From contig NZ_SMTL01000001.1 of the NCBI RefSeq assembly GCF_004358025.1, forward strand, positions 248,001 through 312,000: a DNA stretch of 64,000 nucleotides. The letters run 5' to 3'. Positions 34,853 to 43,130 of the stretch are shown piece after piece. The DNA comes from Rhizobium deserti. GTDB lineage: Bacteria; Pseudomonadota; Alphaproteobacteria; Rhizobiales; Rhizobiaceae. Positions within the stretch are counted from its first letter, which is position 1. Each line of letters opens with the position of its first letter. The translations under genes and the position numbers were made by a program. The notes beneath the pieces are model-generated. The model was not told the DNA's origin, did no database searches, and worked only from the letters and a program-made list of their open reading frames with translations.

Positions 34853-36232
34853 TCAGGCGTCCTTGTCCCCGAACAGTTTGGCCAAGAAGCCACCATTGGT
34901 GCCGCGGCCGGGACGCTTGCCGTCATACTTCGGCACAATCACCATGTGGGTGATCTCGCCGCGCTGGAATGCCTTCAGGAACCGGTCATATTCCGCAAAG
35001 GCGACGCAACCATGGCTATCACCCCGAACGCGGAGCAGATAGCTATGCGCAAGAAGGCCAGTACGCCCCTGCGGCGCCTTGCCGTCGATCGGCGTCAGGC
35101 GAATGGCCGCAACGCCATGAAACAGCGATTCGCGCATCGACAGTTTATAGGTGCCCGGAGGCGTCGGACCGCGCATGGTGACATGGGTAAAAGACGGGTT
35201 GTCGCGCATCTTGCCGATGCCCGAATGGGCCTCGAGCTTTGTACCGTTCGGCATATGCACGACACCGTTGGTGATGTCGTAGATCGCGACCTTGGTGCCA
35301 AGGCCCGGCCAGTTCGGCGCAGGCACGGGGCGCATAGGCTCCTGGCGCATCGGATTGTCAGGCTTGGCGAAGGCGAGAACGGTCGGCTTCTCGTCATCGA
35401 TCGGCTTGCCTGGCTTCTGCGGTGCCACAGCGGCGATTGCAGCAAGCGCATTCGGCTTGGCGGGCTTTTCGTCCGTGCCGGCAGATGGGCGGATGACCGG
35501 AAGCGGCCCAGCCTTCGGCAAGGAATAATCCTGAATGGCGGCGGCAGGCTCTTCGACGATGGCAACAGCCGGTTCGTCTTCCGTTGCCGTATCATCTTCC
35601 AGTGCAGTTTGTTCGAGCGCGGCCATTTCAACCGGCTTCATATCCTTCAGTTCCGCCACGCTGTTGGCCGGCGCCACATCCTGGAGCAGATCCGGCATTT
35701 CGCCGCGCGGAGCGACTACGACGAGGCTCGCCATGGCTGGCCCGAGGACGGCCTTGATCGCAGCGGCGTCCGGGCGGATATTTTCAAGCGAAGTAAACTG
35801 CAGTTCATGCTCAAAATGGCGGGCAGCCTTGGCCATGGCGACATGCATCGTGTCGCGCAGGCTGTCGCTCGCCGGACGGCGCGCAGCCAGTGCGGCGACT
35901 TCGGCACCGACAAGCCGGCCAGCCTTGGGATTGGCGGACGCACTGCCGGGAAGGCGGGAGAATTTTGACACATCGAGATGGCGGTCAGCCATAGCCACGA
36001 CGGGAGCGGCAACAAGACCGGGCGCCGTGACAAGCGAGGTTTCGAACTTCACGTCCGACGCGGACTTTACAGCCGTCGCCACGGTCAGCAAGGAGGCACC
36101 CATCAGGGTTGCGGCGGTCAGGCCGATCCCGACGGTGACATTGAAGAGCACCGAGCGCGACTTCTTCCGACGAACCGGCGCCTTGCGTGTATTTTTGCCA
36201 GCGGCTGAAACTTCCAAAGAACGCGCCATCAC
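34853..36232 (-). CDS. Membrane-anchored DUF2778 (Tlde1-type) L,D-transpeptidase-like protein
   Basis: The 459-residue protein has a basic N-terminus, one membrane segment (VGIGLTAATLMGASLLTVAT, about 31-50), a long Ala/Pro/Glu-rich disordered region, and a C-terminal domain from about 320. That domain reads LEAHSGIGKMRDNPSFTHVT, MRGPTPPGTYKLSMRESLFHG, AIRLTPIDG and then GLLAHSYLLRVRGDSHGCVAF, with the catalytic His and Ser-His-Gly-Cys. This matches the DUF2778 family, whose secreted members include the peptidoglycan-attacking Tlde1 effectors; here the anchor and core setting suggest a wall-modifying housekeeping role. The start at 36232 gives the basic n-region. A promoter should lie in the long gap upstream. 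Confidence 0.8.
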   Translation of the reverse strand: MMARSLEVSAAGKNTRKAPVRRKKSRSVLFNVTVGIGLTAATLMGASLLTVATAVKSASDVKFETSLVTAPGLVAAPVVAMADRHLDVSKFSRLPGSASANPKAGRLVGAEVAALAARRPASDSLRDTMHVAMAKAARHFEHELQFTSLENIRPDAAAIKAVLGPAMASLVVVAPRGEMPDLLQDVAPANSVAELKDMKPVEMAALEQTALEDDTATEDEPAVAIVEEPAAAIQDYSLPKAGPLPVIRPSAGTDEKPAKPNALAAIAAVAPQKPGKPIDDEKPTVLAFAKPDNPMRQEPMRPVPAPNWPGLGTKVAIYDITNGVVHMPNGTKLEAHSGIGKMRDNPSFTHVTMRGPTPPGTYKLSMRESLFHGVAAIRLTPIDGKAPQGRTGLLAHSYLLRVRGDSHGCVAFAEYDRFLKAFQRGEITHMVIVPKYDGKRPGRGTNGGFLAKLFGDKDA

Positions 36233-36931
36233 TCGTTACCCGAACCGTTACTCACACCGGCAAAGCCAGCTTTTGCAGCCTTGCCCGCAAGACCAAGGCG
36301 GACGTCGCAAGCAGATGAAGCCCGCTCTTTGCCGCCATTCGACTGCTGATGAGATTGAACGATTATGGTAACCAATGTCTTTACGTCGCCCCGATTTCGT
36401 TTCGGTGGTGCACATAAAAGCGCATGCCGTCGGAACTTTAGCCGAAATGCGGCAGCAGGATGTTCCTGCTGCGTAGCGATTAAGGCACGTCAACCCGCCG
36501 ACTGTTGCTGTTTAGCGACAAATCCCCGACTATTCAACCCTACACGGAATTTTAATACGTCATTTGAGTCAGGTGAGGCTGATTTGCAGCATCTTATTCT
36601 AAGCTGCGTCGCCTTATTAGATAGCCGGCTAACTAACATATCAGTGCGCCGCCAGCGCATTGTGGCTCCGAATGTTAAAGCCGCACGCTAAAAGCGACTC
36701 CACCACGCAGCCAGCAGGCCCGGCGCGCGGCGTGGTGCGAATCACTTATTCGAGCCGAAGCTAATAAAGATCGATGCTCAGCCGGTCCGCCGATGTGAAA
36801 CCTGCTCCACGCCTGCTGAGGACCGATCCCCCACAGTCCTCCCCTGCCTCGCTTGTCGAAGGGCCGTTAATGCGCTTGATCCGGACGGCCAGCTTGGGCA
36901 TCCTCTCCAGCGAGACATAAAGGAGAGAGCG
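36233..36931. other. Long intergenic region between divergent transpeptidase-like and pncA genes
   Basis: About 700 bases with no supported gene, the longest gap in the window. It is visibly more A/T-rich in the middle (36520-36660). It should hold the promoters of both flanking genes, and carries two inverted repeats: 36452-36472 and CACCACGC/GCGTGGTG at 36701-36708 and 36730-36737. A small RNA is possible but cannot be shown from sequence. Confidence 0.45.
36452..36472. repeat. Perfect 9-base inverted repeat
   Basis: GCAGCAGGA (36452-36460) and TCCTGCTGC (36464-36472) form a tight hairpin with a 3-base loop, 220 bases upstream of the transpeptidase-like start. There is no T-tract on either side, so it is not a standard terminator; it could be an operator or part of a structured RNA. 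Confidence 0.6.
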
Positions 36932-37558
36932 ATGAAGGCCCTTCTGCTAGTCGACATCCAGAACGGTTTTTGCCCCGGCGGCAATCTGGCCGTTCCCCAT
37001 GGCGACGAGATCGTACCCGTAGCGAACCGCCTCATTGAAGAAGGCGGCTATGACGTGATCGTCGCATCGCAGGATTGGCATCCAGCCAACCACGGCAGCT
37101 TTGCCTCGCAGCATCCGGGCTCAAAGCCGTTCGAGATGGGCGAGCTCTCCGGACGACCACAAGTCATGTGGCCGGATCATTGCGTGCAGGAAACGGCGGA
37201 TGCTGAATTCCATCCCGACCTGAACACGGACGCGATAGATTATGTGCAGCAGAAGGGCGAGAATCCCGCCGTCGACAGCTATTCTGCCTTCCGCGACAAT
37301 GATCAGGCGGCGTTAACCGGACTGGCAGGCTATTTGACAGCTCAACAGGTTACCGAGCTCGATATTTGTGGTCTCGCGACCGACTACTGCGTTAAATTTT
37401 CGGCGCTTGATGCAGTCGACATGCTGCCGGGCATCAGGGTGCGGTTGATCAAGGATGCCAGCCGCGGCATCGACCCGGAAGGCGTCAAGCAGGCTCTGGC
37501 GGAAATGCAAGCCAAAGGGATAGACGTTGTTTCAAGCAGCGCCATTCTGGCCGACTGA
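36932..37558 (+). CDS. pncA: Nicotinamidase
   Basis: PncA converts nicotinamide to nicotinic acid in NAD salvage, and also hydrolyses pyrazinamide. The 208-residue isochorismatase-fold protein has the catalytic triad D8 (LLVDIQNGFCPGG), K108 (QQKGENPAVDSYSAF) and C153 (GLATDYCVKFSA), with metal ligands D48 and H50 (SQDWHPANHGSFAS) and H83 (WPDHCVQ). AAAGGAGAGA precedes the ATG. It stands about 120 bases ahead of azlC on the same strand, possibly by chance. Confidence 0.95.
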   Translation: MKALLLVDIQNGFCPGGNLAVPHGDEIVPVANRLIEEGGYDVIVASQDWHPANHGSFASQHPGSKPFEMGELSGRPQVMWPDHCVQETADAEFHPDLNTDAIDYVQQKGENPAVDSYSAFRDNDQAALTGLAGYLTAQQVTELDICGLATDYCVKFSALDAVDMLPGIRVRLIKDASRGIDPEGVKQALAEMQAKGIDVVSSSAILAD

Positions 37559-37675
37559 TCAGCCCACAGACGAGCGGGCGCCGATAGTTCAGTTAAATCA
37601 ATCCTTGCATCAGCCCAATTCGATTGTGCCTTTTGATGTGTGGCTCTAAAGCCGACGACAAAAGGAAAATGCCGC

Positions 37676-38395
37676 ATGACCAGCACCGAAATCTCGCAGG
37701 GCCTCAAGGGCGGCCTGATCATCGCCATCTCGTCGGCGCCCTTCGCAGTTCTGTTCGGAGCGGTTGCTTCGGATAATGGCCTGTCTGTTGCCGAAGCCGC
37801 ATTGATGAGCGCCACCGTTTATGCAGGCGCGAGCCAGCTGGTCGGTATCGAGCTCTTCGGCCATCATGTGGCGCCCTGGCTGGTCGTGCTTTCGGTGCTC
37901 GCCGTCAACTTCCGCCACGTGCTCTACTCGGCTGCGCTCACGCGCTTTATCGGCCACTTCACGCCGGTGCAGAAGTTCCTGACCTTCTTCCTGCTCACCG
38001 ACCCGCAATTTGCCGAAAGCGTCAAGCGCGGCGAAAGCGGCCAGGGCGTCAGCTTCCAATGGTACATGGCCTTCGGCCTGGCCATTTATGTCTCATGGGT
38101 CTTCTTCAGCATCGTCGGCGCCTTCTTCGGGCGAATGATGGGCGACCCACAGGTGCTCGCGATTGATGTCCTGCTACCGATCTACTTCCTCGGCCTCGTC
38201 ATCGGCTTTCGCCGCAAGGTCGGCTTCTATCCCGTCGTGGCCGCAAGCGCGATCAGCGCAGTGCTCGCCTACCATCTTGTCGGCTCGCCTTGGCATGTCA
38301 GCATCGGCGCCATTGCCGGGATCGTCGTTGCCGCCGTCATGCCACTCCAGCAACCAGATGCGGGCCTAACGCCGGCCAGCGAACCGGAGAGCTGA
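37676..38395 (+). CDS. azlC: AzlC-family membrane permease (branched-chain amino acid exporter subunit)
   Basis: AzlC with AzlD exports branched-chain amino acids and analogues (BrnFE/YgaZH type). The 239-residue protein has about seven to eight membrane segments and the family motifs SQGLKGGLIIAISSAPFAVL near the N-terminus, LMSATVYAGASQLVGIELFG (about 42-61) and NFRHVLYSAALTRFIGHF (about 80-97). The ATG at 37676 follows AAAAGGAAAA; an upstream in-frame start lacks a ribosome-binding site. The next gene begins one base after the stop. Confidence 0.92.
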   Translation: MTSTEISQGLKGGLIIAISSAPFAVLFGAVASDNGLSVAEAALMSATVYAGASQLVGIELFGHHVAPWLVVLSVLAVNFRHVLYSAALTRFIGHFTPVQKFLTFFLLTDPQFAESVKRGESGQGVSFQWYMAFGLAIYVSWVFFSIVGAFFGRMMGDPQVLAIDVLLPIYFLGLVIGFRRKVGFYPVVAASAISAVLAYHLVGSPWHVSIGAIAGIVVAAVMPLQQPDAGLTPASEPES

Positions 38396-38396
38396 G

Positions 38397-38711
38397 ATGC
38401 AAGACCAGCTTTCCATGGACATGCTTCTGCTGATCCTCGCCGCCGCAGTCGCCACTTTCGTAACACGCATTGGCGGTTACGTGATGATCACCCACATGAA
38501 AACGGTTCCGCCCCGTATGGAGCAGGCGCTCAACGCCGTGCCGGCCGCAGTCCTGACCACGCTTGTGGCGCCTGCCTTTTTTAACGGCGGCTGGGACGTG
38601 AAAATCTCCATGATGGTCGCGCTCGTCGTCAGCCTGCGCTATCCGGGCCTGCTCATGCTGGCAGCCGGCTGGGCGACGGCATTGATATGCCGCCACCTCC
38701 TGGGCTTTTGA
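38397..38711 (+). CDS. azlD: AzlD-family membrane protein
   Basis: The small partner of AzlC in branched-chain amino acid export. The 104-residue protein has four hydrophobic segments and the typical VATFVTRIGGYVMI start and EQALNAVPAAVLTTLVAPAF segment (about 39-58), ending VSLRYPGLLMLAAGWATALI. GGAGAGC lies 5 bases before the ATG, within the end of azlC. Its TGA directly abuts the stop of the convergent aminopeptidase gene. Confidence 0.92.
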   Translation: MQDQLSMDMLLLILAAAVATFVTRIGGYVMITHMKTVPPRMEQALNAVPAAVLTTLVAPAFFNGGWDVKISMMVALVVSLRYPGLLMLAAGWATALICRHLLGF

Positions 38712-40544
38712 TCAGCCGATCGCTTCCGTCGCCCGAACCAGCCACTCGCGCACCGGAGCTTTGTCGATCAGCGGCAAAAGCTTTTCGCGCACCTCGCCGT
38801 GATAGGCATTGAGCCAAGCCAGCTCTTCCGCGGTCAGAAGCTCGCTGAGAACAAGGCGGCGGTCGATCGGGCACCAAGTGAGCGTCCCAAACGACAACAT
38901 CGGCTGATCGCCTCCCTCGATGTCCTCGGCAGCCTTGACATGGACGAGGTTCTCGATGCGGATGCCATAGGAGCCCGGGCGGTAGTAGCCCGGCTCGTTG
39001 GACAGGATCATGCCCGGCAAGAGCTCCTGCGTCGCCAGACGGGCGATCCGCTGCGGCCCTTCATGAACCGAGAGATAGGAACCCACGCCATGTCCGGTGC
39101 CATGTGCGAAATCGCCTCCCGCTTTCCACAGCGCAATGCGCGCCAAGGGATCGAGATCGCAGCCGCGGGTCCCCTTGGGGAAGCGCGCTGTGGAAATCGC
39201 AATCATGCCTTTCAGCACGAGCGTAAAGAAGCGTTTGCGGTCTTCCGGAACGGCTCCGACGGCGACCGTGCGTGTGATATCCGTCGTGCCGTTGATATAT
39301 TGAGCACCGGAATCGATCAGGAACAGCTCGCCCGCCGCAATGGCGCGGTTCGACTCGTTGGTCACCCGATAATGCATGATGGCCGCATGTTCGCCTGCGC
39401 CGGAAATCGTATCGAAGGAAATGTCCTTTAGCGGGTTCTGCATGCTTTGGCCGACGCGGGCGCGCACCGCTTCCAACGCCTTCACGGCATCGATCTCGGT
39501 AATCGAACCCGGCGCCTGCTCATCCAGCCAGCACAGGAATTCGACCACGGCGGCACCGTCCTGGAGATGCGCCTGGGCCGACCCTTGAAGCTCGGCCGGG
39601 TTCTTGCAGGCGCGCGGCAACTTTGCCGGATCGCCGGCCTCCACGGTAATACCGCCGGCCTTTTCGATAGCGACGGCAAGCGCTAGGGGAGTAAGATCGG
39701 GATCGATCATCACCTTGGCTCCACCGCTCGCCAGGTCCGCCAGCCGCTCCATCAAGGTGGAGGGCTCTCTAATCATCGCAAGTTCCTGGAGATACGCAGT
39801 CTGTTCGCCGCCGAGCTTCCTCCGGTCGAGGAATATCTCCGCCTTGCCGGCAGCTGAAACAATGGCACGCGACAGCGGATGCGGCGTGTGCGGAACGTCA
39901 TTGCCGCGGATGTTGAAGATCCATGCCACAGAGGATGGATCGGTGATGAGCACGACTGCGGCTCCCTTATTTCTTACCGTTGCGGCTATTTCGGCAATCT
40001 TTTCCGCCGCCGGCTGGCCGGCGTGCTCGTGTTTGTGGACCGATATCGCCTCGACCGGCTCGGCTGGGCGGTCGGTCCAGATCTCCTCCAGCGGATTGGC
40101 GCCCAGCATGACCAGCGAGCCGCCTAATTCGTCCAGCGCCTTCTGCAGACGGCGAACCTCGGCACCCGCATGCAGCCATGGATCAATGCCAAGCCGCAAA
40201 CCTTTCGCGCCGTGGCGCGGCAGCCAGACATGTGGCGGCTCATTGACCAGATCGCCGCCGGTAAAGACCTGCCCATCCACCTGTTCCGCCAGCTGCGTCA
40301 CGTAACGGCCGTCCACGAAGATGACGGCTTCACGCTGTGTAATGAGGCCCATCCCGGCAGAACCCGTGAAACCCGTGAGCCAGGACAGCCGCTCCGCCGA
40401 GAGAGGCACGTACTCGCCCTGATATTCGTCCGCTCGTGGCACCAGGAAGCCGTCAACGCCGAGCGCATCGAGCTTTGCGCGCAATGCCTGCACGCGCTCA
40501 CGACCGGATTGCGGAGCCGACTTGGTTTCGAAGGACTGGAACAT
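38712..40544 (-). CDS. pepP: Xaa-Pro aminopeptidase (aminopeptidase P, M24B)
   Basis: Aminopeptidase P removes N-terminal residues before proline using a dinuclear metal site. The 610-residue three-domain form (two creatinase-like N-domains plus a pita-bread domain) has its metal ligands in LIDSGAQYINGTTDITRTVA (two Asp, about 405-424), GTGHGVGSYLSVHEGPQ (His, about 495), SNEPGYYRPGSYGIRIENL (Glu, about 530) and a further Glu. The ATG at 40542-40544 (MFQSFETKSAPQSG) was preferred to a TTG nine codons upstream. The symbol is by function; the long form differs from E. coli PepP (441 residues). Confidence 0.9.
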   Translation of the reverse strand: MFQSFETKSAPQSGRERVQALRAKLDALGVDGFLVPRADEYQGEYVPLSAERLSWLTGFTGSAGMGLITQREAVIFVDGRYVTQLAEQVDGQVFTGGDLVNEPPHVWLPRHGAKGLRLGIDPWLHAGAEVRRLQKALDELGGSLVMLGANPLEEIWTDRPAEPVEAISVHKHEHAGQPAAEKIAEIAATVRNKGAAVVLITDPSSVAWIFNIRGNDVPHTPHPLSRAIVSAAGKAEIFLDRRKLGGEQTAYLQELAMIREPSTLMERLADLASGGAKVMIDPDLTPLALAVAIEKAGGITVEAGDPAKLPRACKNPAELQGSAQAHLQDGAAVVEFLCWLDEQAPGSITEIDAVKALEAVRARVGQSMQNPLKDISFDTISGAGEHAAIMHYRVTNESNRAIAAGELFLIDSGAQYINGTTDITRTVAVGAVPEDRKRFFTLVLKGMIAISTARFPKGTRGCDLDPLARIALWKAGGDFAHGTGHGVGSYLSVHEGPQRIARLATQELLPGMILSNEPGYYRPGSYGIRIENLVHVKAAEDIEGGDQPMLSFGTLTWCPIDRRLVLSELLTAEELAWLNAYHGEVREKLLPLIDKAPVREWLVRATEAIG

Positions 40545-40796
40545 GGCTGTAATATCCGGCTGGTGATTCAAACTTGGCTGCTCATGCTAGATCATTTGCC
40601 ACGGGTGACGCCAGTCCATCCCGACTCTGATGTGTTATTGTGCAGTTGCGAGGTAACGCTGCCGGGCGAATGAGCTACCTATGCACAGCGCGCATGACAC
40701 CCCTGATGCAGAGCCCCTCCCTGAAATGCAAGAAAAGCCTTATATTGCAACCATCGATGGGCGCCGAACAAGGCCTGTCTTCAAGAGGACAACGTC

Positions 40797-40970
40797 ATGG
40801 CCAATACCTTTTTCCGGAACGCCTTCAACCGCATGATCGAAGCCCGCGAGCGCCAGGTTTCGCGTTACGTGAACGGTGCTATGCTTAGCCTCGACGACAC
40901 CACGTTGAAGAACTTGGGCACGAGCCGCGAGGAGCTTCGCCGCAAGGGCGCAAGCCAGTACATCTTCTGA
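40797..40970 (+). CDS. DUF1127-like small protein, 57 residues
   Basis: DUF1127 proteins are short Arg-rich proteins of alpha- and gammaproteobacteria, some linked to phosphate and carbon metabolism or RNA turnover. This one has the typical second half, SLDDTTLKNLGTSREELRR, matching the usual L-D-D-x-x-L-x-D/N-L-G-x-x-R pattern, preceded by a basic amphipathic helix (RMIEARERQVSRYVNG). The ATG at 40797 has GAGGA upstream. A strong terminator follows 50 bases later, so it is expressed alone. The N-terminal half is not the commonest form, hence like. Confidence 0.75.
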   Translation: MANTFFRNAFNRMIEARERQVSRYVNGAMLSLDDTTLKNLGTSREELRRKGASQYIF

Positions 40971-41020
40971 TTGACGTCACCGTCTTGGGTTATTGCTCAA
41001 GCGGCTTGGATGGATGATGG

Positions 41021-41045
41021 AAGGCGGCGCAAGCCGCCTTTTTTG
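41021..41045 (+). terminator. Terminator after the DUF1127-like gene
   Basis: AAGGCGGC (41021-41028) pairs with GCCGCCTT (41033-41040) around a 4-base loop, followed by a T-run to 41044. Confidence 0.88.
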
Positions 41046-41099
41046 TTGCCGCTCTGGTTCCGCGACATGAGCCGGCCTCAATGCTGCACTGCAGCGTGC

Positions 41100-41978
41100 T
41101 TAGCCGTGCATCAGGTGGATTGTCACCCAGCCATTACGCCAGATCGTGCGCACATGCCGCAGCCGGACGCCGCTATAAGCGGCGATGACCTTCCAACGCT
41201 GGGCGGCCAGAATGCCCGAAAGGATGACCGAACCGCCTGGAGCCAGATGATGGGCAAGCTGCGGCGCCATCTTGATCAGCGGCCGCGCTAGAATATTGGC
41301 AATGATCAGATCAAAAGGTCCTTCATGTCGGAACGCCGGCGAATGAAAGCCTGGCGCCGTTTCGAGCCGGATGCCGCTGGCAATGCCATTGCGTCGTACA
41401 TTTTCCTTCGCCACTTTGACTGCGACGGGATCGATATCGGTAGCGAGCACGGGAATATTGCGCAGCTTGCGGACGGCGATGGCCAGCACGCCGCTGCCGG
41501 TCCCGAGGTCCAGCGCATTGCGCGGTGCGCGGGCGCGGACAACTTGGTCGATCACTTCCAGACATCCGGCCGTGGTTCCATGATGACCGGTGCCGAACGC
41601 CTGGCCTGCATCGATCTCGATGGCGATGTCGTTGATCTTGACCTTGTCGCGATCATGCGAGCCATGCACGAGGAACCGCCCTGCCCGTACCGGCTTCAGG
41701 CCTTCCAACGATTTCGCGATCCAATCCACGTCGGGAATGACTTCGCTTTTGATATCGAGGTCGGCAAAAGAATACTGCAGGCCATCGGCGATTCGTTGCC
41801 GCACCTCGTCTTCCTCAGCCCTCATGAGATAAACCGAGGCTTCCCAAATATCCTTCTTCTCGTCCACTTCAGTCGTGGCGATGGCAAAATCCTCCTCCCC
41901 GAAAACCTCGCTGAGGATATCGAGGATCTGGGCCGCACCCTTTTCGGTGGACGTGACGTAAAGGCGGATTTCGCTCAA
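41100..41978 (-). CDS. prmA: Ribosomal protein L11 methyltransferase
   Basis: PrmA trimethylates ribosomal protein L11 using SAM. The 292-residue protein has the N-terminal L11-binding domain with DVDWIAKSLEGLKPVRAGRF (about 82-101), then IEIDAGQAFGTGHHGTTAGC (about 120-139) and the SAM motif ALDLGTGSGVLAIAVRKL (about 154-171), VLATDIDPVAVKVAKENV, and the motif IV-like LIIANILARPLIKMAP. The start is a TTG at 41976-41978 without a strong ribosome-binding site; its N-terminus MSEIRLYVT fits the family. Followed after 120 bases upstream by pepP on the same strand only across the DUF1127-like gene, so no operon is evident. Confidence 0.95.
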   Translation of the reverse strand: MSEIRLYVTSTEKGAAQILDILSEVFGEEDFAIATTEVDEKKDIWEASVYLMRAEEDEVRQRIADGLQYSFADLDIKSEVIPDVDWIAKSLEGLKPVRAGRFLVHGSHDRDKVKINDIAIEIDAGQAFGTGHHGTTAGCLEVIDQVVRARAPRNALDLGTGSGVLAIAVRKLRNIPVLATDIDPVAVKVAKENVRRNGIASGIRLETAPGFHSPAFRHEGPFDLIIANILARPLIKMAPQLAHHLAPGGSVILSGILAAQRWKVIAAYSGVRLRHVRTIWRNGWVTIHLMHG

Positions 41979-42057
41979 GGAGCCGGTCTTTCGATTGTTG
42001 AACGGATTGGCCAGAGGATTGCCACAGAATGGCCAGCCGCTTCAACCTCGAAAGCCG

Positions 42058-42657
42058 TCAACCCTTGATCAGGTTTTCCAGCTTCTTGATCGCAACCTCG
42101 GGATTTTCGCCATAGGCGATGGTGCCGGCGAAACGTCCGCCATTGTCGAGGAGGAAGACCGAGGCGGTATGATCCATCGTGTAATCGCCGCCGGGGTTTT
42201 TTTCGTCGACAGGCACTTTCTTGGCATAAACCTTGAAGCCCTTGATCATCTCAAGGACTTTTTCGGGCGGACCGGAGATGCCTTTTACCCGGTCGGTGAC
42301 ATTGGCGACATATTGGCCCAGCAGTTCTGGCGTATCGCGCTCCGGATCGACGCTGACAAAGAAGCCATTGAGCTTTGTGCCGTCAGGGTCCACCTTATGC
42401 ATCCAGCCGTTCAGCTCGAACAGGGTCGTCGGGCAGACTTCTGGACAATGGGTGAAGCCGAAGAACAGCGCCGTCGGCTTGTCCTGAAGAGCTTTTTCCG
42501 TAATCGGTTGGCCGTTCTGCGCAACCAGCTGGAAAGGGACCCCGAAAGGCGCTTCGGCCAGTTGCTGCTTCGACTGGGTGACCTCGAGCGCCAACCCAAC
42601 AAGGATGCCGGCGAGCACCAGCACGGCGCCCCACAAGACAATGCGAAAGCTTTTCAT
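42058..42657 (-). CDS. SCO1/SenC-family copper protein
   Basis: SCO proteins are membrane-anchored thioredoxin-fold copper chaperones for the CuA site of cytochrome oxidase. The 199-residue protein has an N-terminal anchor (LWGAVLVLAGILVGLALEV, about 7-25), the copper-binding FFGFTHCPEVCPTTLFEL with CxxxC (about 75-79) and the distal His in DYTMDHTASVFLLD (about 162). The family is intact. The start ATG at 42655-42657 has GAAGAGAT upstream. A small membrane protein lies about 120 bases upstream on the same strand. Confidence 0.93.
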   Translation of the reverse strand: MKSFRIVLWGAVLVLAGILVGLALEVTQSKQQLAEAPFGVPFQLVAQNGQPITEKALQDKPTALFFGFTHCPEVCPTTLFELNGWMHKVDPDGTKLNGFFVSVDPERDTPELLGQYVANVTDRVKGISGPPEKVLEMIKGFKVYAKKVPVDEKNPGGDYTMDHTASVFLLDNGGRFAGTIAYGENPEVAIKKLENLIKG

Positions 42658-42775
42658 TTAGATCTCTTCAGGCATTCGAGGGAGCAGATGCGTCAGTCCG
42701 ACCGATAGGCTGCGCCGACAGCTTGCGCAACTCAACACTGCGTTTGCCAAGCCACGCGCGCTGAAATGCCTCAGC

Positions 42776-42931
42776 TCAGAAGCACCAGGAAAGAGCCGTT
42801 TCTCCCGCCGCAAGCAGAATGGCGGAGCCATGCTGCAGCCAGCCGTAGAAACCTGCCGCCACGACGGCGAAAAGCGCCATTCCGCCAAGAAGCAGGGCGG
42901 GTAGGCTAAGCCTTTCAGCATTATGTTCCAT
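42776..42931 (-). CDS. Small membrane protein upstream of the SCO gene, 51 residues
   Basis: The protein reads MEHNAERLSLPALLLGGMAL, then FAVVAAGFYGWLQHGSAILL and AAGETALSWCF, stopping at TGA 42776-42778. It is one long hydrophobic helix with a short amphipathic second part, and no signal-peptide cleavage site. TGAGGTG lies 6 bases before the ATG at 42929-42931. Being in the same direction and just ahead of a cytochrome-oxidase copper chaperone, it could be a small partner, but no family was recognised and this is inference. Confidence 0.6.
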   Translation of the reverse strand: MEHNAERLSLPALLLGGMALFAVVAAGFYGWLQHGSAILLAAGETALSWCF

Positions 42932-42977
42932 GACGGCACCTCAGCTTTCCAGCTTTGCCTGATGCGAAACCTAAAGC

Positions 42978-43065
42978 AGGCAGTATTTCCACAAGCAAGC
43001 TCTGTGACCGCGCCAAATCTGCATCGCGTTCACCCGATTTTCACTTCTTTGCAAGCATACTGCCT
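42978..43065. repeat. Separated 9-base inverted repeat upstream of cheW
   Basis: AGGCAGTAT (42978-42986) is repeated in inverted orientation as ATACTGCCT (43057-43065), 70 bases apart, within the 200-base gap between the divergent small membrane protein and cheW. The spacing is compatible with a looped or dimer-of-dimers operator; it could also be chance. Confidence 0.45.
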
Positions 43066-43130
43066 AAAATATCAGGAATCAAACCACCGTATAGACGCGG
43101 GTTCCTTAGGTAAATTGGAAGAGTTGTCCC

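Noticed and set aside
36365..36691. 108-codon frame in the gap upstream of pncA
   Set aside because: No ribosome-binding site, Cys/Arg-rich random composition, and it crosses both the hairpin and the A/T-rich segment.
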